Of a DNA stretch of 64,000 bases, positions 41,702 to 49,217 are shown in pieces. The notes below the pieces were generated by a model, which was given only the letters and a program-made list of their open reading frames with translations, was not told the DNA's origin and searched no databases. Source of the stretch: Streptomyces odontomachi (GTDB lineage Bacteria; Actinomycetota; Actinomycetes; Streptomycetales; Streptomycetaceae). Each line of letters opens with the position of its first letter. Position 1 is the stretch's first letter. The position numbers and the translations under genes were made by a program. The stretch spans positions 62,001 through 126,000 of the forward strand of contig NZ_JAMJWG010000026.1 of assembly GCF_024435355.1 (NCBI RefSeq), read 5' to 3'.

Positions 41702-42406
41702 ATGACGAAGAAGACGCGGGTCCGCGTTGCGCGGGTGGCCGCCGGTGCGGTGATCGCCGTAGGCGCGTCACTGACCGCCGCGGGTGCCGCCTCGGCGCTC
41801 GACGCTGACGTCAGTGTGCTCGGTATCGACGTTGGCGTGCACACCGGCGGCGAGGGCAACACCGTCGTCGGTGACACCACGGGTGGCGGCGATGACCAGG
41901 GCGGCGACAACCAGGGCACCTCCGAGGGTGGCAACCAGGGCACCTCCGAAGGTGGCAACCAGGGCACCAGCGAGGGTGGCAACCAGGGCACCTCCGAAGG
42001 TGGCAACCAGGGCACCTCCGAGGGCGGTAACCAGGGCACCAGCGAGGGTGGCAACCAGGGCACCTCCGAAGGTGGCAACCAGGGCACCTCCGAGGGCGGC
42101 AACCAGGGCACCAGCGAGGGTGACGACTCGCAGGGCAACACCACCGGCAACGAGACCGGTGGCAACGACAACACCGGCCCCGACAACAACGGCTCCCAGC
42201 CGGTCGAGCAGGGCCAGGGCAAGGACGGCCTGTCCGACAGCGGCTCGCAGCCCGCGGCGCAGGGCAAGGGTCAGGACCAGCTGGCCGAGACCGGTGCGGC
42301 GGAGACGTCGTTCCTGATCATCGGTGCGGCGACGATGATCGCCGGCGGTGTCGCCTTCCGTATCCTGCCGCGCTTCGTGGCCGGTCGCGGCGCTGGCGTT
42401 GCGTAA
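41702..42406 (+). CDS. Sortase-anchored (LAETG) repeat surface protein
   Basis: 234 residues. Signal peptide at 1-37 (basic start, hydrophobic core, ending ASA-L). Residues 69-140 are nine copies of an eight-residue unit GNQGTSEG. A Gly/Asn/Asp/Gln-rich stretch follows. The C-terminus carries LAETG at 194-198, a hydrophobic segment (FLIIGAATMIAGGVAF) and a basic tail, the arrangement recognised by class E sortases of Streptomyces, which prefer LAxTG. The protein is therefore predicted to be covalently attached to the wall and to display a flexible hydrophilic stalk. There is no other domain, so it may be a spacer, adhesin or hydrophilic coat. The ATG at 41702 follows AGCAGG. Confidence 0.85.
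   Translation: MTKKTRVRVARVAAGAVIAVGASLTAAGAASALDADVSVLGIDVGVHTGGEGNTVVGDTTGGGDDQGGDNQGTSEGGNQGTSEGGNQGTSEGGNQGTSEGGNQGTSEGGNQGTSEGGNQGTSEGGNQGTSEGGNQGTSEGDDSQGNTTGNETGGNDNTGPDNNGSQPVEQGQGKDGLSDSGSQPAAQGKGQDQLAETGAAETSFLIIGAATMIAGGVAFRILPRFVAGRGAGVA
41906..42121 (+). repeat. Nine tandem 24-base coding repeats
   Basis: Nine units of about GGCAACCAGGGCACCTCCGAGGGT lie in frame within the LAETG protein gene. Units alternate between TCC GAG, TCC GAA and AGC GAG endings in a higher-order pattern of three, suggesting duplication of three-unit blocks. Copy number is likely to vary among strains. Confidence 0.9.
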
Positions 42407-42511
42407 GTAACGGCGGCCCGTGCGGGCACGGCGGGACCCCGCGTGACGGGGTCGTGACACGCCGTGTGGCATGGCTGGCAGACGAGACAGTGCTCGGGGA
42501 ATTCCCCGGGG

Positions 42512-42554
42512 CATGGTCAAGGCCCGGAGCTTACGGCTCCGGGCCTTGACCATG
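42512..42554. terminator. Bidirectional terminator hairpin
   Basis: Perfect 19-base arms (CATGGTCAAGGCCCGGAGC and its complement) around TTACG. It lies between the rightward surface-protein gene and the leftward zinc-ribbon gene, so it can stop transcription from both. Confidence 0.88.
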
Positions 42555-42673
42555 TTCAAGTCTCTGTGTCTCTGCGGGTGGGTGGAGCGGGTGGGTGGAG
42601 CGCACAGGCGTCTGTGGTGCCCCTGGGCCCGCTCTCTGCGGGGTGGAGCGTGAACATCCCCCCGGGGGCGCCG

Positions 42674-42856
42674 TCAGTGCGCCAGCAGGGCGACCGCCGC
42701 GATGAGCACCGCCAGCAGGGCGATCAGGGTCATCGGGCTCAGGGCCGACCAGGGGTTCTGCTGCTGTAGACGCTCGCGGCTCGCCCGGCAGACGGGGCAG
42801 CGGCCTTCACTGACCGGTGCGGCGCAGTTTGCACACACCAAACGGTCATAAGTCAT
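42674..42856 (-). CDS. Small zinc-ribbon membrane protein, 60 aa
   Basis: Starts with ATG at 42856 behind a very strong ribosome site (GGAGGAGGAG). The N-terminus has two CxxC pairs (CANCAAPVSEGRCPVC), a zinc-ribbon knuckle. The C-terminus is a single membrane helix (MTLIALLAVLIAAVALLA). The protein would sit in the membrane with the zinc site in the cytoplasm. Function unknown, though short proteins of this shape are common in Streptomyces. Confidence 0.75.
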   Translation of the reverse strand: MTYDRLVCANCAAPVSEGRCPVCRASRERLQQQNPWSALSPMTLIALLAVLIAAVALLAH

Positions 42857-43339
42857 GCGGACTCCTCCTCCCTCCTCCACTGCCTCAAGGGCTCCCCATC
42901 GCCCGAAGGCCGTGGCGGGTACCCCAGAGGTACCCCCAGGCTGGGCCTGCCGCACCAGCGTTCTGAAGAAGTAACGCTCCAAGTGGCGCAACCGTTCCCT
43001 CCACTGTGCCAGTTTCCCCGGAAAATGGCGCGATTCCCACCTGGAGCTTGACACGGTCCAGGGTGCCCCAGGGGGGCGAGTCGGACTGCCGTTTCGGCCC
43101 GTTCACGCTCCGGCACGCTCCGGGACCTGTCCGCATTCTGCCCGGTTCCGGGCCGGAGCCACCCTTTCACGCACGGTTCCGCCGCGGTCGGCGACCCGAT
43201 GCCGAGCACGCTGTGAAATGCGACATCCCATTACGTGACAAATTCCGCAAACCCCGCGTAACTCATGGCGTCGACTGCGGACGCGTACCCGGTTCGCGTA
43301 TGGTCACGCTCACCTACCCCAGCGACTTGTGGTGTATCC
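42857..43339. other. Divergent intergenic region upstream of ftsE
   Basis: About 480 bases. It includes the G-rich leader of the zinc-ribbon gene and the ftsE promoter region. A TATGGT element at 43299-43304 could be an ftsE -10 box, but no good -35 accompanies it. No gene is supported. Confidence 0.4.
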
Positions 43340-44029
43340 GTGATCCGATTCGACAATGTCTCCAAGGCCTACCCCAAACAGACCCGCCCCGCTCTCAGGG
43401 ATGTCTCCCTGGAGGTCGAGCGTGGCGAGTTCGTGTTCCTTGTGGGGTCCTCCGGCTCCGGAAAGTCCACCTTCCTGCGGTTGGTCCTGCGCGAGGAGCG
43501 CGCCAGCCACGGTCAGGTGCACGTCCTGGGCAAGGACCTCGCCCGGCTGTCCAACTGGAAGGTGCCGCAGATGCGCCGCCAGCTGGGCACCGTGTTCCAG
43601 GACTTCCGCCTGCTGCCGAACAAGACGGTCGCCGAGAACGTGGCGTTCGCCCAGGAGGTCATCGGCAAGTCGCGCGGTGAGATCCGCAAGTCCGTGCCGC
43701 AGGTGCTCGACCTGGTCGGGCTCGGCGGCAAGGAGGACCGGATGCCGGGCGAGCTCTCCGGTGGCGAGCAGCAGCGCGTGGCGATCGCAAGGGCCTTCGT
43801 CAACCGCCCCAAGCTGTTGATCGCCGACGAGCCCACCGGCAACCTCGACCCGCAGACCTCCGTCGGCATCATGAAGCTGCTCGACCGGATCAACCGGACC
43901 GGCACCACCGTCCTGATGGCGACCCACGACCAGAACATCGTGGACCAGATGCGCAAGCGCGTCATCGAGCTGGAGACCGGCCGGCTCGTCCGTGACCAGG
44001 CGCGCGGCGTCTACGGCTACCAGCACTGA
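43340..44029 (+). CDS. ftsE: Cell division ATP-binding protein FtsE
   Basis: 229 residues from GTG 43340. A complete ABC ATPase: Walker A GSSGSGKST, Q-loop VFQDFRLLPN, signature LSGGEQQRVAIARA, Walker B LLIADEPTG and the switch His in MATHDQNI. FtsE partners FtsX in the membrane and controls peptidoglycan hydrolases during division or growth. ftsX follows after 187 bases, which hold a possible small ORF. Confidence 0.97.
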   Translation: MIRFDNVSKAYPKQTRPALRDVSLEVERGEFVFLVGSSGSGKSTFLRLVLREERASHGQVHVLGKDLARLSNWKVPQMRRQLGTVFQDFRLLPNKTVAENVAFAQEVIGKSRGEIRKSVPQVLDLVGLGGKEDRMPGELSGGEQQRVAIARAFVNRPKLLIADEPTGNLDPQTSVGIMKLLDRINRTGTTVLMATHDQNIVDQMRKRVIELETGRLVRDQARGVYGYQH

Positions 44030-44039
44030 GAGCCCCGGT

Positions 44040-44207
44040 ATGTCCGCGCAGTCCCGAGTCCGCAGCCGAGCCCGGTCGAACCCCGGCACGGTGACCTCCC
44101 CCGAGGCCCCGCGCACCCGCCGGGCCGTCGCCCCGGCCATGCTCCGGACCGTCGCCCCGGGCACCCCCCGGGCGGCGGCCTCGGCACTGATCCACGGAAA
44201 GGCCTGA
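44040..44207 (+). CDS. Possible 55-aa Arg/Ala/Pro-rich protein between ftsE and ftsX
   Basis: An ATG at 44040, 10 bases after the ftsE stop and close to GAGAGCC, opens a frame of 55 codons whose stop lies nine bases before the ftsX start, filling the gap exactly. About 93% of third positions are G or C, the pattern of real genes here. The product is basic (MSAQSRVRSRARSNP at the start) and unlike any family I know. It could be a genuine small subunit or a decayed spacer. Direct repeats of GTCGCCCCG occur in it. Confidence 0.4.
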   Translation: MSAQSRVRSRARSNPGTVTSPEAPRTRRAVAPAMLRTVAPGTPRAAASALIHGKA

Positions 44208-44216
44208 GAAGACGCC

Positions 44217-45137
44217 ATGCGCGCCCAGTTCGTCATGTCGGAGATCGGTGTCGGTCTCCGCCGCAATCTCACGATGACCTTCGCGGTCGTCGTCTCCGTG
44301 GCCCTGTCCCTCGCGCTGTTCGGCGGTTCGCTGCTGATGCGCGACCAGGTGAGCACCATGAAGGGCTACTGGTACGACAAGGTCAACGTCTCGATCTTCC
44401 TCTGCAACAAGAGTGACGCCGAGTCCGACCCCAACTGCGCCAAGGGCCCGGCCACCACCGAGGAGAAGACGCAGATAAAGGCCGACCTCCACAAGATGAA
44501 CGGCGTGGTCGAGAAGGTCATCTACGAGTCCAGCGACGATGCGTACAAGCACTACAAGCAGCAGTTCGGCGACTCCCCGCTGGCCCGTTCGCTCACCCCG
44601 GACCAGATGCAGGAGAGCTACCGCATCAAGCTCAAGGACCCCCAGAAATACCAGGTCATCGCGACCGCCTTCGACGGGCGTGACGGTGTGCAGTCGGTCC
44701 AGGACCAGAAGGGCATCCTGGAGAACCTCTTCGGGTTGCTGAACGGCATGAACTGGGCGGCGCTGGCGGTGATGGCGCTGATGCTGGTGGTCGCCATGAT
44801 GCTGATCGTGAACACGGTTCGGGTCTCCGCCTTCAGCAGACGGCGGGAGACCGGCATCATGCGGCTGGTCGGCGCGTCGAGTTTCTACATCCAGATGCCG
44901 TTCATCATGGAGGCCGCCGTCGCCGGGCTCATCGGCGGCTTCGTCGCCTGCGTGATGCTGATCGTCGGCCGGTACTTCATCATCGACCACGGTCTGGCGC
45001 TGTCTCAGAAGCTGAATCTCATCAACTTCATCGGCTGGGACGCGGTGCTCACGAAGCTGCCCTTGGTGCTGGCCATCGGGCTGTTGATGCCCGCCCTTGC
45101 GGCTTTCTTCGCCTTGCGCAAGTACTTGAAGGTGTGA
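44217..45137 (+). CDS. ftsX: Cell division membrane protein FtsX
   Basis: 306 residues. The first membrane segment is at about 18-38 (FAVVVSVALSLALFGGSLL), then an extracellular domain (about 45-170, with VSIFLCNKSDAESDPNCAK) as in actinobacterial FtsX proteins that bind NlpC/P60 hydrolases, then three more membrane segments (AALAVMALMLVVAMMLIV, FIMEAAVAGLIGGFVACVML, LPLVLAIGLLMPALAAFF) and RRRETGIMRLVGAS in the cytoplasmic coupling loop. Two cysteines in the outer domain may form a disulfide. With FtsE it transmits ATP hydrolysis to wall hydrolases. Confidence 0.96.
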   Translation: MRAQFVMSEIGVGLRRNLTMTFAVVVSVALSLALFGGSLLMRDQVSTMKGYWYDKVNVSIFLCNKSDAESDPNCAKGPATTEEKTQIKADLHKMNGVVEKVIYESSDDAYKHYKQQFGDSPLARSLTPDQMQESYRIKLKDPQKYQVIATAFDGRDGVQSVQDQKGILENLFGLLNGMNWAALAVMALMLVVAMMLIVNTVRVSAFSRRRETGIMRLVGASSFYIQMPFIMEAAVAGLIGGFVACVMLIVGRYFIIDHGLALSQKLNLINFIGWDAVLTKLPLVLAIGLLMPALAAFFALRKYLKV

Positions 45138-45204
45138 CGAACGCCGCCACACCGGGATGGGCAACCACCCGTGCGGCGGCTCGGCTTGTCCTAGACTCAC
45201 CGTC

Positions 45205-46401
45205 ATGTCCGACCCCGACCATTTCGGCAGACCCCGCCGCAGGCGTCACGCGGCGGCACTGACACTGGTCTTCGCGGGAGTCCTCGCGACCGGCGCGGCC
45301 ACGGACGCCTGGACGAACCCGAGCGACCAGGACGGCAAGCCCACCACGGTCCCCGCCGGCGGTTCGACCGCCGCCGCGTACCAGAGCGACGTGACCCGGG
45401 CCGCCGCCGAGGCCATGGCGGACGGCAAGTCGCCGACCGACGCGGCCCGGCGCGAGGTCAGCCGCAGCGGGGACCGCTGGAGCGCGGTGTACTCCGAGGG
45501 CGAGTACGCCGAGTTCGAGCAGGCGCTGGACGGTGAGTACACCGGCGTCGGCCTCTGGGTCATCCGCGGATCCGACGGGCACATAGAGGTCGCCCGGGTA
45601 CAGCCCGGTGGGCCCGCCGACCGTGCCGGCATCCGCGGGGGCGACCGGCTCACCGCCATCGACGGCCGCCATGTGGGCGGCCTGCCGGTCACCGAGGTCG
45701 TCTCCCTGCTGCGCGGCGACGCGGACGGCGGGAGGGCCCCGGCACCGGGCAGCACCGTCGTCCTCGCCGTGTCCCGCGGCGGCCACGCCTGGCAGCAGAC
45801 GCTGCACAGAGCCCGGCTGTCCACGGACTCCGTGACCGTCGAGCAGCTCGGGCCGAGCGCCGGCGGCGGGGTCCTGATCAAGGTGGCGTCCTTCACCAAG
45901 GGCTCCGGCGCACAGGTGCGCAAGGCGGTGCGCGAGGCGCCCGACGGCGCGGGGATCCTGCTCGACCTGCGCGGGAACTCGGGCGGCCTGGTCACCGAGG
46001 CCGCCGAGACCGCCTCCGTCTTCCTCGACGGCGGCATCGTCGCCACCTATGACGTCGAGGGTGAGCAGCGCTCCCTGCACGCCACGCGTGGCGGTGACAC
46101 CCGCCGTCCCGTCGTCGCCCTGGTCGACGGCGGCACCATGAGCGCCGCCGAGCTGCTCACCGGTGCGCTCCAGGACCGCGGCCGTGCCGTCGTCGTCGGC
46201 GCCCGCACCTTCGGCAAGGGCTCCGTGCAGATGCCCAGCCGGTTGCCCGACGGATCCGTGGCCGAGCTCACCGTCGGCCACTACCGCACACCCCTCGGCC
46301 ACAATCTCGACGGCCTCGGCATCGAACCGGACCTCGAGGTCCAGGCCGGAGCCAGGAAGCAGGCCGAGACGGTATTGAGTGGCCTCGGGTCCCCCTCCTA
46401 G
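45205..46401 (+). CDS. S41 carboxy-terminal processing protease
   Basis: 398 residues from the ATG at 45205. One membrane anchor or signal at about 17-40 (LTLVFAGVLATGAATDA), a PDZ domain at about 110-210 (GVGLWVIRGSDGHIEVARVQ, GIRGGDRLTAIDGR), then the protease core with Ser313 in GGTMSAAELL and Lys338 in TFGKGSVQ, 25 residues apart as in CtpA-type enzymes. It cleaves exported or membrane proteins outside the cytoplasm. TAGACT lies seven bases before the start codon, so the message may be leaderless. It lies between ftsX and smpB, as in other Streptomyces. Confidence 0.93.
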   Translation: MSDPDHFGRPRRRRHAAALTLVFAGVLATGAATDAWTNPSDQDGKPTTVPAGGSTAAAYQSDVTRAAAEAMADGKSPTDAARREVSRSGDRWSAVYSEGEYAEFEQALDGEYTGVGLWVIRGSDGHIEVARVQPGGPADRAGIRGGDRLTAIDGRHVGGLPVTEVVSLLRGDADGGRAPAPGSTVVLAVSRGGHAWQQTLHRARLSTDSVTVEQLGPSAGGGVLIKVASFTKGSGAQVRKAVREAPDGAGILLDLRGNSGGLVTEAAETASVFLDGGIVATYDVEGEQRSLHATRGGDTRRPVVALVDGGTMSAAELLTGALQDRGRAVVVGARTFGKGSVQMPSRLPDGSVAELTVGHYRTPLGHNLDGLGIEPDLEVQAGARKQAETVLSGLGSPS

Positions 46402-46419
46402 TGCGAAAATGGCCACACT

Positions 46420-46905
46420 ATGGCTAAGGAAAAAGGGCGCAAGCTGATCGCGCAGAACAAGAAGGCGCGGCACGACTACCACATCCTCGACACCTACGAG
46501 GCCGGCCTGGTCCTCACGGGCACCGAGGTGAAGTCGCTGCGCCAGGGCCGTGCCTCCCTCGTCGACGGCTTCATCCAGCTCGACGGCGGCGAGGCGTGGC
46601 TGCACAACATCCACGTGCCCGAGTACACCCAGGGGACCTGGACCAACCACAGCGCCCGACGCAAGCGGAAGCTGCTGCTGCACCGCGAAGAGATCGAGAA
46701 GCTCGACGCGAAGTCCCAGGAGACCGGGCACACCATCGTCCCGCTCGCGCTGTACTTCAAGGACGGCCGCGCCAAGATCGAGATCGCGCTGGCCCGAGGC
46801 AAGAAGGAGTACGACAAGCGGCAGACGCTGCGGGAGCGGCAGGACCGCCGCGAGGCCGACCGCGCCATGTCGGACGCGCGTCGGCGGGGGCGGGTGCGGG
46901 CCTAG
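46420..46905 (+). CDS. smpB: SsrA-binding protein SmpB
   Basis: 161 residues with the full SmpB pattern: KLIAQNKKARHDYHILDTYEA-type start, GLVLTGTEVKSLRQGRASL, NIHVPEYTQG, and a basic C-terminal tail (KKEYDKRQTLRERQDRREAD) that enters the mRNA channel. SmpB binds tmRNA and helps rescue stalled ribosomes. The tmRNA gene lies 1.5 kb downstream in this window. It follows the S41 protease after 18 bases. Confidence 0.97.
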   Translation: MAKEKGRKLIAQNKKARHDYHILDTYEAGLVLTGTEVKSLRQGRASLVDGFIQLDGGEAWLHNIHVPEYTQGTWTNHSARRKRKLLLHREEIEKLDAKSQETGHTIVPLALYFKDGRAKIEIALARGKKEYDKRQTLRERQDRREADRAMSDARRRGRVRA

Positions 46906-46966
46906 GAGGACCGCCCCCGGCACCCCGGACCCCGGACCCGCAAGCCGCGGGCGTCACCCACCGGCC

Positions 46967-46982
46967 ACATATCGAGATATCG
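46967..46982. promoter_or_regulatory. ATATCG direct-repeat site upstream of arsR-type gene
   Basis: ACATATCGAGATATCG contains ATATCG twice. The same half-site occurs in the promoter of the downstream oxidoreductase. It lies 105 bases before the ArsR start. Between them (46990-47085) are degenerate repeats of CTGGCGAGA(A/G)GTGT with no gene. Confidence 0.5.
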
Positions 46983-47087
46983 TGGTGTGTCGGAACGACT
47001 GGCGAGAGATGCCGGGCGGGAGACGCCGGGCGGGAGATGTCGGCCGAGAAGTGTCTGGCGAGAAGTGTCTGGCGAGAGGGGTGGCCC

Positions 47088-47420
47088 ATGGCCGCGACGG
47101 CAGGGCTGGGCGCGGGTGATCTGGTCGAGGTGTTCAAGGCCCTCGGCAACCCTGCCCGGTTGCAGATCATGCAGTGGTTGAAGGACCCCGACATGCACTT
47201 CGGTGCCTACGAGCCGATCGCGGACCGCCAGTCGGTCGGCGTGTGCGTCACGCACATCCAGGCGAAGTCGGGGCTCGCCCAGTCGACAGTCTCCAGCTAC
47301 ATGACCACGCTCGAGCGGGCGGGGCTCGTGACTCCCACCCGGGTGGGCAAGTGGACGCACTACCGGCGGGATGAGGGGCGGCTGGCGGAGTTGGCGCGAG
47401 CGATCGGCGACGACCTCTGA
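47088..47420 (+). CDS. ArsR-type regulator
   Basis: 110 residues from the ATG at 47088 (ribosome site GAGAGGGG). Winged helix: VFKALGNPARLQIMQWLKDP, VTHIQAKSGLAQSTVSSYMTTLERAGLV as helix-turn-helix, and VGKWTHYRRDE as wing. There is only one cysteine (in GVCVTHI), so no metal pair; it may sense an oxidant or quinone, consistent with the following oxidoreductase. Sites with the half CATATCG lie on both sides of this gene. Confidence 0.85.
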   Translation: MAATAGLGAGDLVEVFKALGNPARLQIMQWLKDPDMHFGAYEPIADRQSVGVCVTHIQAKSGLAQSTVSSYMTTLERAGLVTPTRVGKWTHYRRDEGRLAELARAIGDDL

Positions 47421-47448
47421 TTGACATATCGCAATACGTCGATATGAT
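47421..47448 (+). promoter_or_regulatory. Leaderless promoter with embedded operator
   Basis: TTGACA at 47421-47426 and TATGAT at 47443-47448 are 16 bases apart. CATATCG (47425-47431) and CGATATG (47440-47446) form an inverted repeat over this span. The ATG at 47455 would be at or near the first transcribed base, so the oxidoreductase message is probably leaderless and blocked when the ArsR protein binds. Confidence 0.75.
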
Positions 47449-47454
47449 TTCTCC

Positions 47455-48135
47455 ATGTCGACCTTCGATGCTGCTCCCACGGCCCTGATCGTCCACGCTC
47501 ACCCCGAGCCCCGTTCGTTCACCACCGCACAGATGACCACTGCGGCCCAGGCCCTACGCGATGCCGGCTACCGGGTCGACGTCCTCGACCTCTATGCCGA
47601 CGCATGGGCCCCGACGCTCGCCCGTGACGAGTTCGCCCCCGTGGAAGGCCACTTCAAGCCGCAGGCCGAGCAGATGCGCGCCGTCAAGGACGGGACGCTC
47701 GACGCGGCCGTCCAGGCCCATCTGGATCGGCTGCTCGCCGCCGATCTGCTCGTCCTGTCGTTCCCGATGTGGTGGTTCTCGCTGCCCGCCATCCTCAAGG
47801 GCTGGGTGGACCGGGTCTTCGTCATGGGCGGGGTCTTCGGCGGCGACCACGGAATCTTCGGCGACGCGGCGCTCGCCGGCAAGCGTGCGATGCTGCTGTT
47901 CACGACGGGCGGGTCCGGTGAGTCGTTCAGACCCGGCGGCGGCTACGGCTCGATGGACGACTTCCTGTTCCATATCCACCGCGGAATGCTGGAGTTCACC
48001 GGCTTCCAGGTCCTCGACCCCGTGATCACCCACGCGCCGGCCCGCATGACCGGGCAGGAGCGTGCGGCGGCGCTGGATGCGGTCAGGGAGTCCGTCGCGC
48101 TCGTCGCCGCGGACCGCCAGACCGTCGGGCAGTGA
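47455..48135 (+). CDS. Flavodoxin-fold NAD(P)H oxidoreductase
   Basis: 226 residues like NQO1/MdaB: ALIVHAHPEPRSFTTAQM at the FMN-phosphate loop, VDVLDLYADAWAPTLARDEF, LLVLSFPMWWFSLPAILKGW and LFTTGGSGESFRPGG. These enzymes use FMN or FAD and NAD(P)H to reduce quinones by two electrons. The gene is 34 bases after the ArsR-type regulator and has its own leaderless promoter overlapping an operator, so ArsR control of a quinone or redox response is likely (inference). Confidence 0.9.
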   Translation: MSTFDAAPTALIVHAHPEPRSFTTAQMTTAAQALRDAGYRVDVLDLYADAWAPTLARDEFAPVEGHFKPQAEQMRAVKDGTLDAAVQAHLDRLLAADLLVLSFPMWWFSLPAILKGWVDRVFVMGGVFGGDHGIFGDAALAGKRAMLLFTTGGSGESFRPGGGYGSMDDFLFHIHRGMLEFTGFQVLDPVITHAPARMTGQERAAALDAVRESVALVAADRQTVGQ

Positions 48136-48400
48136 CCCCGACGGCGACGAAAGCCGTGCCGGGCGCCCCCGGGACGTCACGTGGTCGCCTGCGACGCTGG
48201 GTCACCGCATCGTGTCGTGGTTGCTGTGCGTAGGCGCACGCAAGGCGGTTTGTGTGGGGCGTACCGGGTACGCGAGCGTGGAGGTTCGGTGCGCGGGAAT
48301 GGACTGGCCCCCGCGCCCGTTGTTCCGTACGATGGCATTCGCCCTGCACACCGGGGCGCCAAGCCCTCCAGGCGAGGGCGCGGGATTGAAAAATCAACAT

Positions 48401-48767
48401 GGGGATGATCGGTTTCGACAGCGGCTGTCGAAGCAGGGGAAGCGAGCCGAGGAAGCGGCCATGATCTCGTAAACCACAGGCCGAAACCAATAATCGCCAA
48501 TACCAAGCGCGATTCCTTCGCCCTCGCTGCCTGAGCAGCGACTCGCGAAGTGTCAGCCCGGGGCCGTTCCCGACCCGGATCCTGGCATCAGCTAGGGGAC
48601 TAAACCTGTAGACCCGGTCACGGGGCCTACAGGGACATCAAACAGTGACTGAGCCCGTCGGAGACTTGTCCGCGTGATCTCCGGGGCCGAGAAAATCGCA
48701 GCGGACTGCGCTCGGAGAAGCCCTGATTCCGCACCGTTGGACGCGGGTTCGATTCCCGCCATCTCCA
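48401..48767 (+). ncRNA. ssrA: tmRNA
   Basis: 367 bases. The 5' end GGGGATG pairs with CATCTCC at the 3' end as a tRNA-like acceptor stem, followed by discriminator A; CCA is not encoded. GGTTCGATTCC is the T-arm. GGTTTCGACAGC follows the 5' end as usual. The tag frame resumes at GCC 48496 and encodes ANTKRDSFALAA, ending at TGA 48532-48534. With SmpB it rescues stalled ribosomes and tags products for proteolysis. The tag is shorter than the Streptomyces tag I remember, ANTKRDSSQQAFALAA. Confidence 0.95.
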
Positions 48768-48777
48768 CTCGGCGAGG

Positions 48778-49081
48778 GGCGAGGTGTGCCTGCGGAATGC
48801 GCAGGCGGCCTCGCCTTGTCGTGTTTTTGCGCGGCTTTGCCGCGCGTGTGGGGGGCTTTGCCCGCCCACGCCCCCTTGGCGGCCGCGTGGGTGTGGGGGG
48901 CGTTGGCCCGTCTGGTGGGGCGAGGTGTGCCTGGGGAATGTGCAGGTGGCCTCGCCTTGTCGTGTTTTTGCGCGGCTTTGCTTGCCTATGTCCCCGTTGG
49001 TGGCCGCGTGGGTGTGGTCGTTCGTCTGCCTGGTGAGGCGAGGGGTGTCTGCTGGTGGTGCAGGCGCTGCCTCGCCTTTTT
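48778..49081 (+). terminator. Triple tandem terminator-like hairpins after ssrA
   Basis: Three related hairpins begin at 48778, 48919 and 49036, each with arms GGCGAG.../...CTCGCC. The first two are followed by TTGTCGTGTTTTT, the third directly by TTTTT. The units are imperfect copies of about 120-140 bases that also share CGCGGCTTTGC and GGCCGCGTGGGTGTGG. Together they should end ssrA transcription very efficiently. Confidence 0.8.
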
Positions 49082-49181
49082 GGTGTGGTGGGAGCCGTCC
49101 TGGGTTCGTGGGCGAGGGTGCACACCCGTAGTCGTGCTGGCGCGTCGGCGTGCGTCGGGGTGTGTGCGGAGGGGGCGGCGG

Positions 49182-49211
49182 TTGACAGGTAGGAAATTTC
49201 CTACGCATAGT
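49182..49211 (+). promoter_or_regulatory. Promoter with GTAGGAAATTTCCTAC operator
   Basis: TTGACA (49182-49187) and CATAGT (49206-49211) are 18 bases apart. Between them lies the perfect 16-base palindrome GTAGGAAATTTCCTAC (49189-49204). The ArsR gene starts seven bases after the -10 box. A repressor bound here would block the promoter: autoregulation is likely. Confidence 0.8.
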
Positions 49212-49217
49212 GGGGGC

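Noticed and set aside
41906..42121. Regular 24-base repeats considered as a CRISPR array
   Set aside because: There are no spacers; the repeats are contiguous, in frame and code for a protein stalk.
48720..48767. tRNA gene or integration site at the ssrA 3' end
   Set aside because: The tRNA-like end belongs to tmRNA itself. No integrase gene or duplicated attachment sequence is visible in the window.
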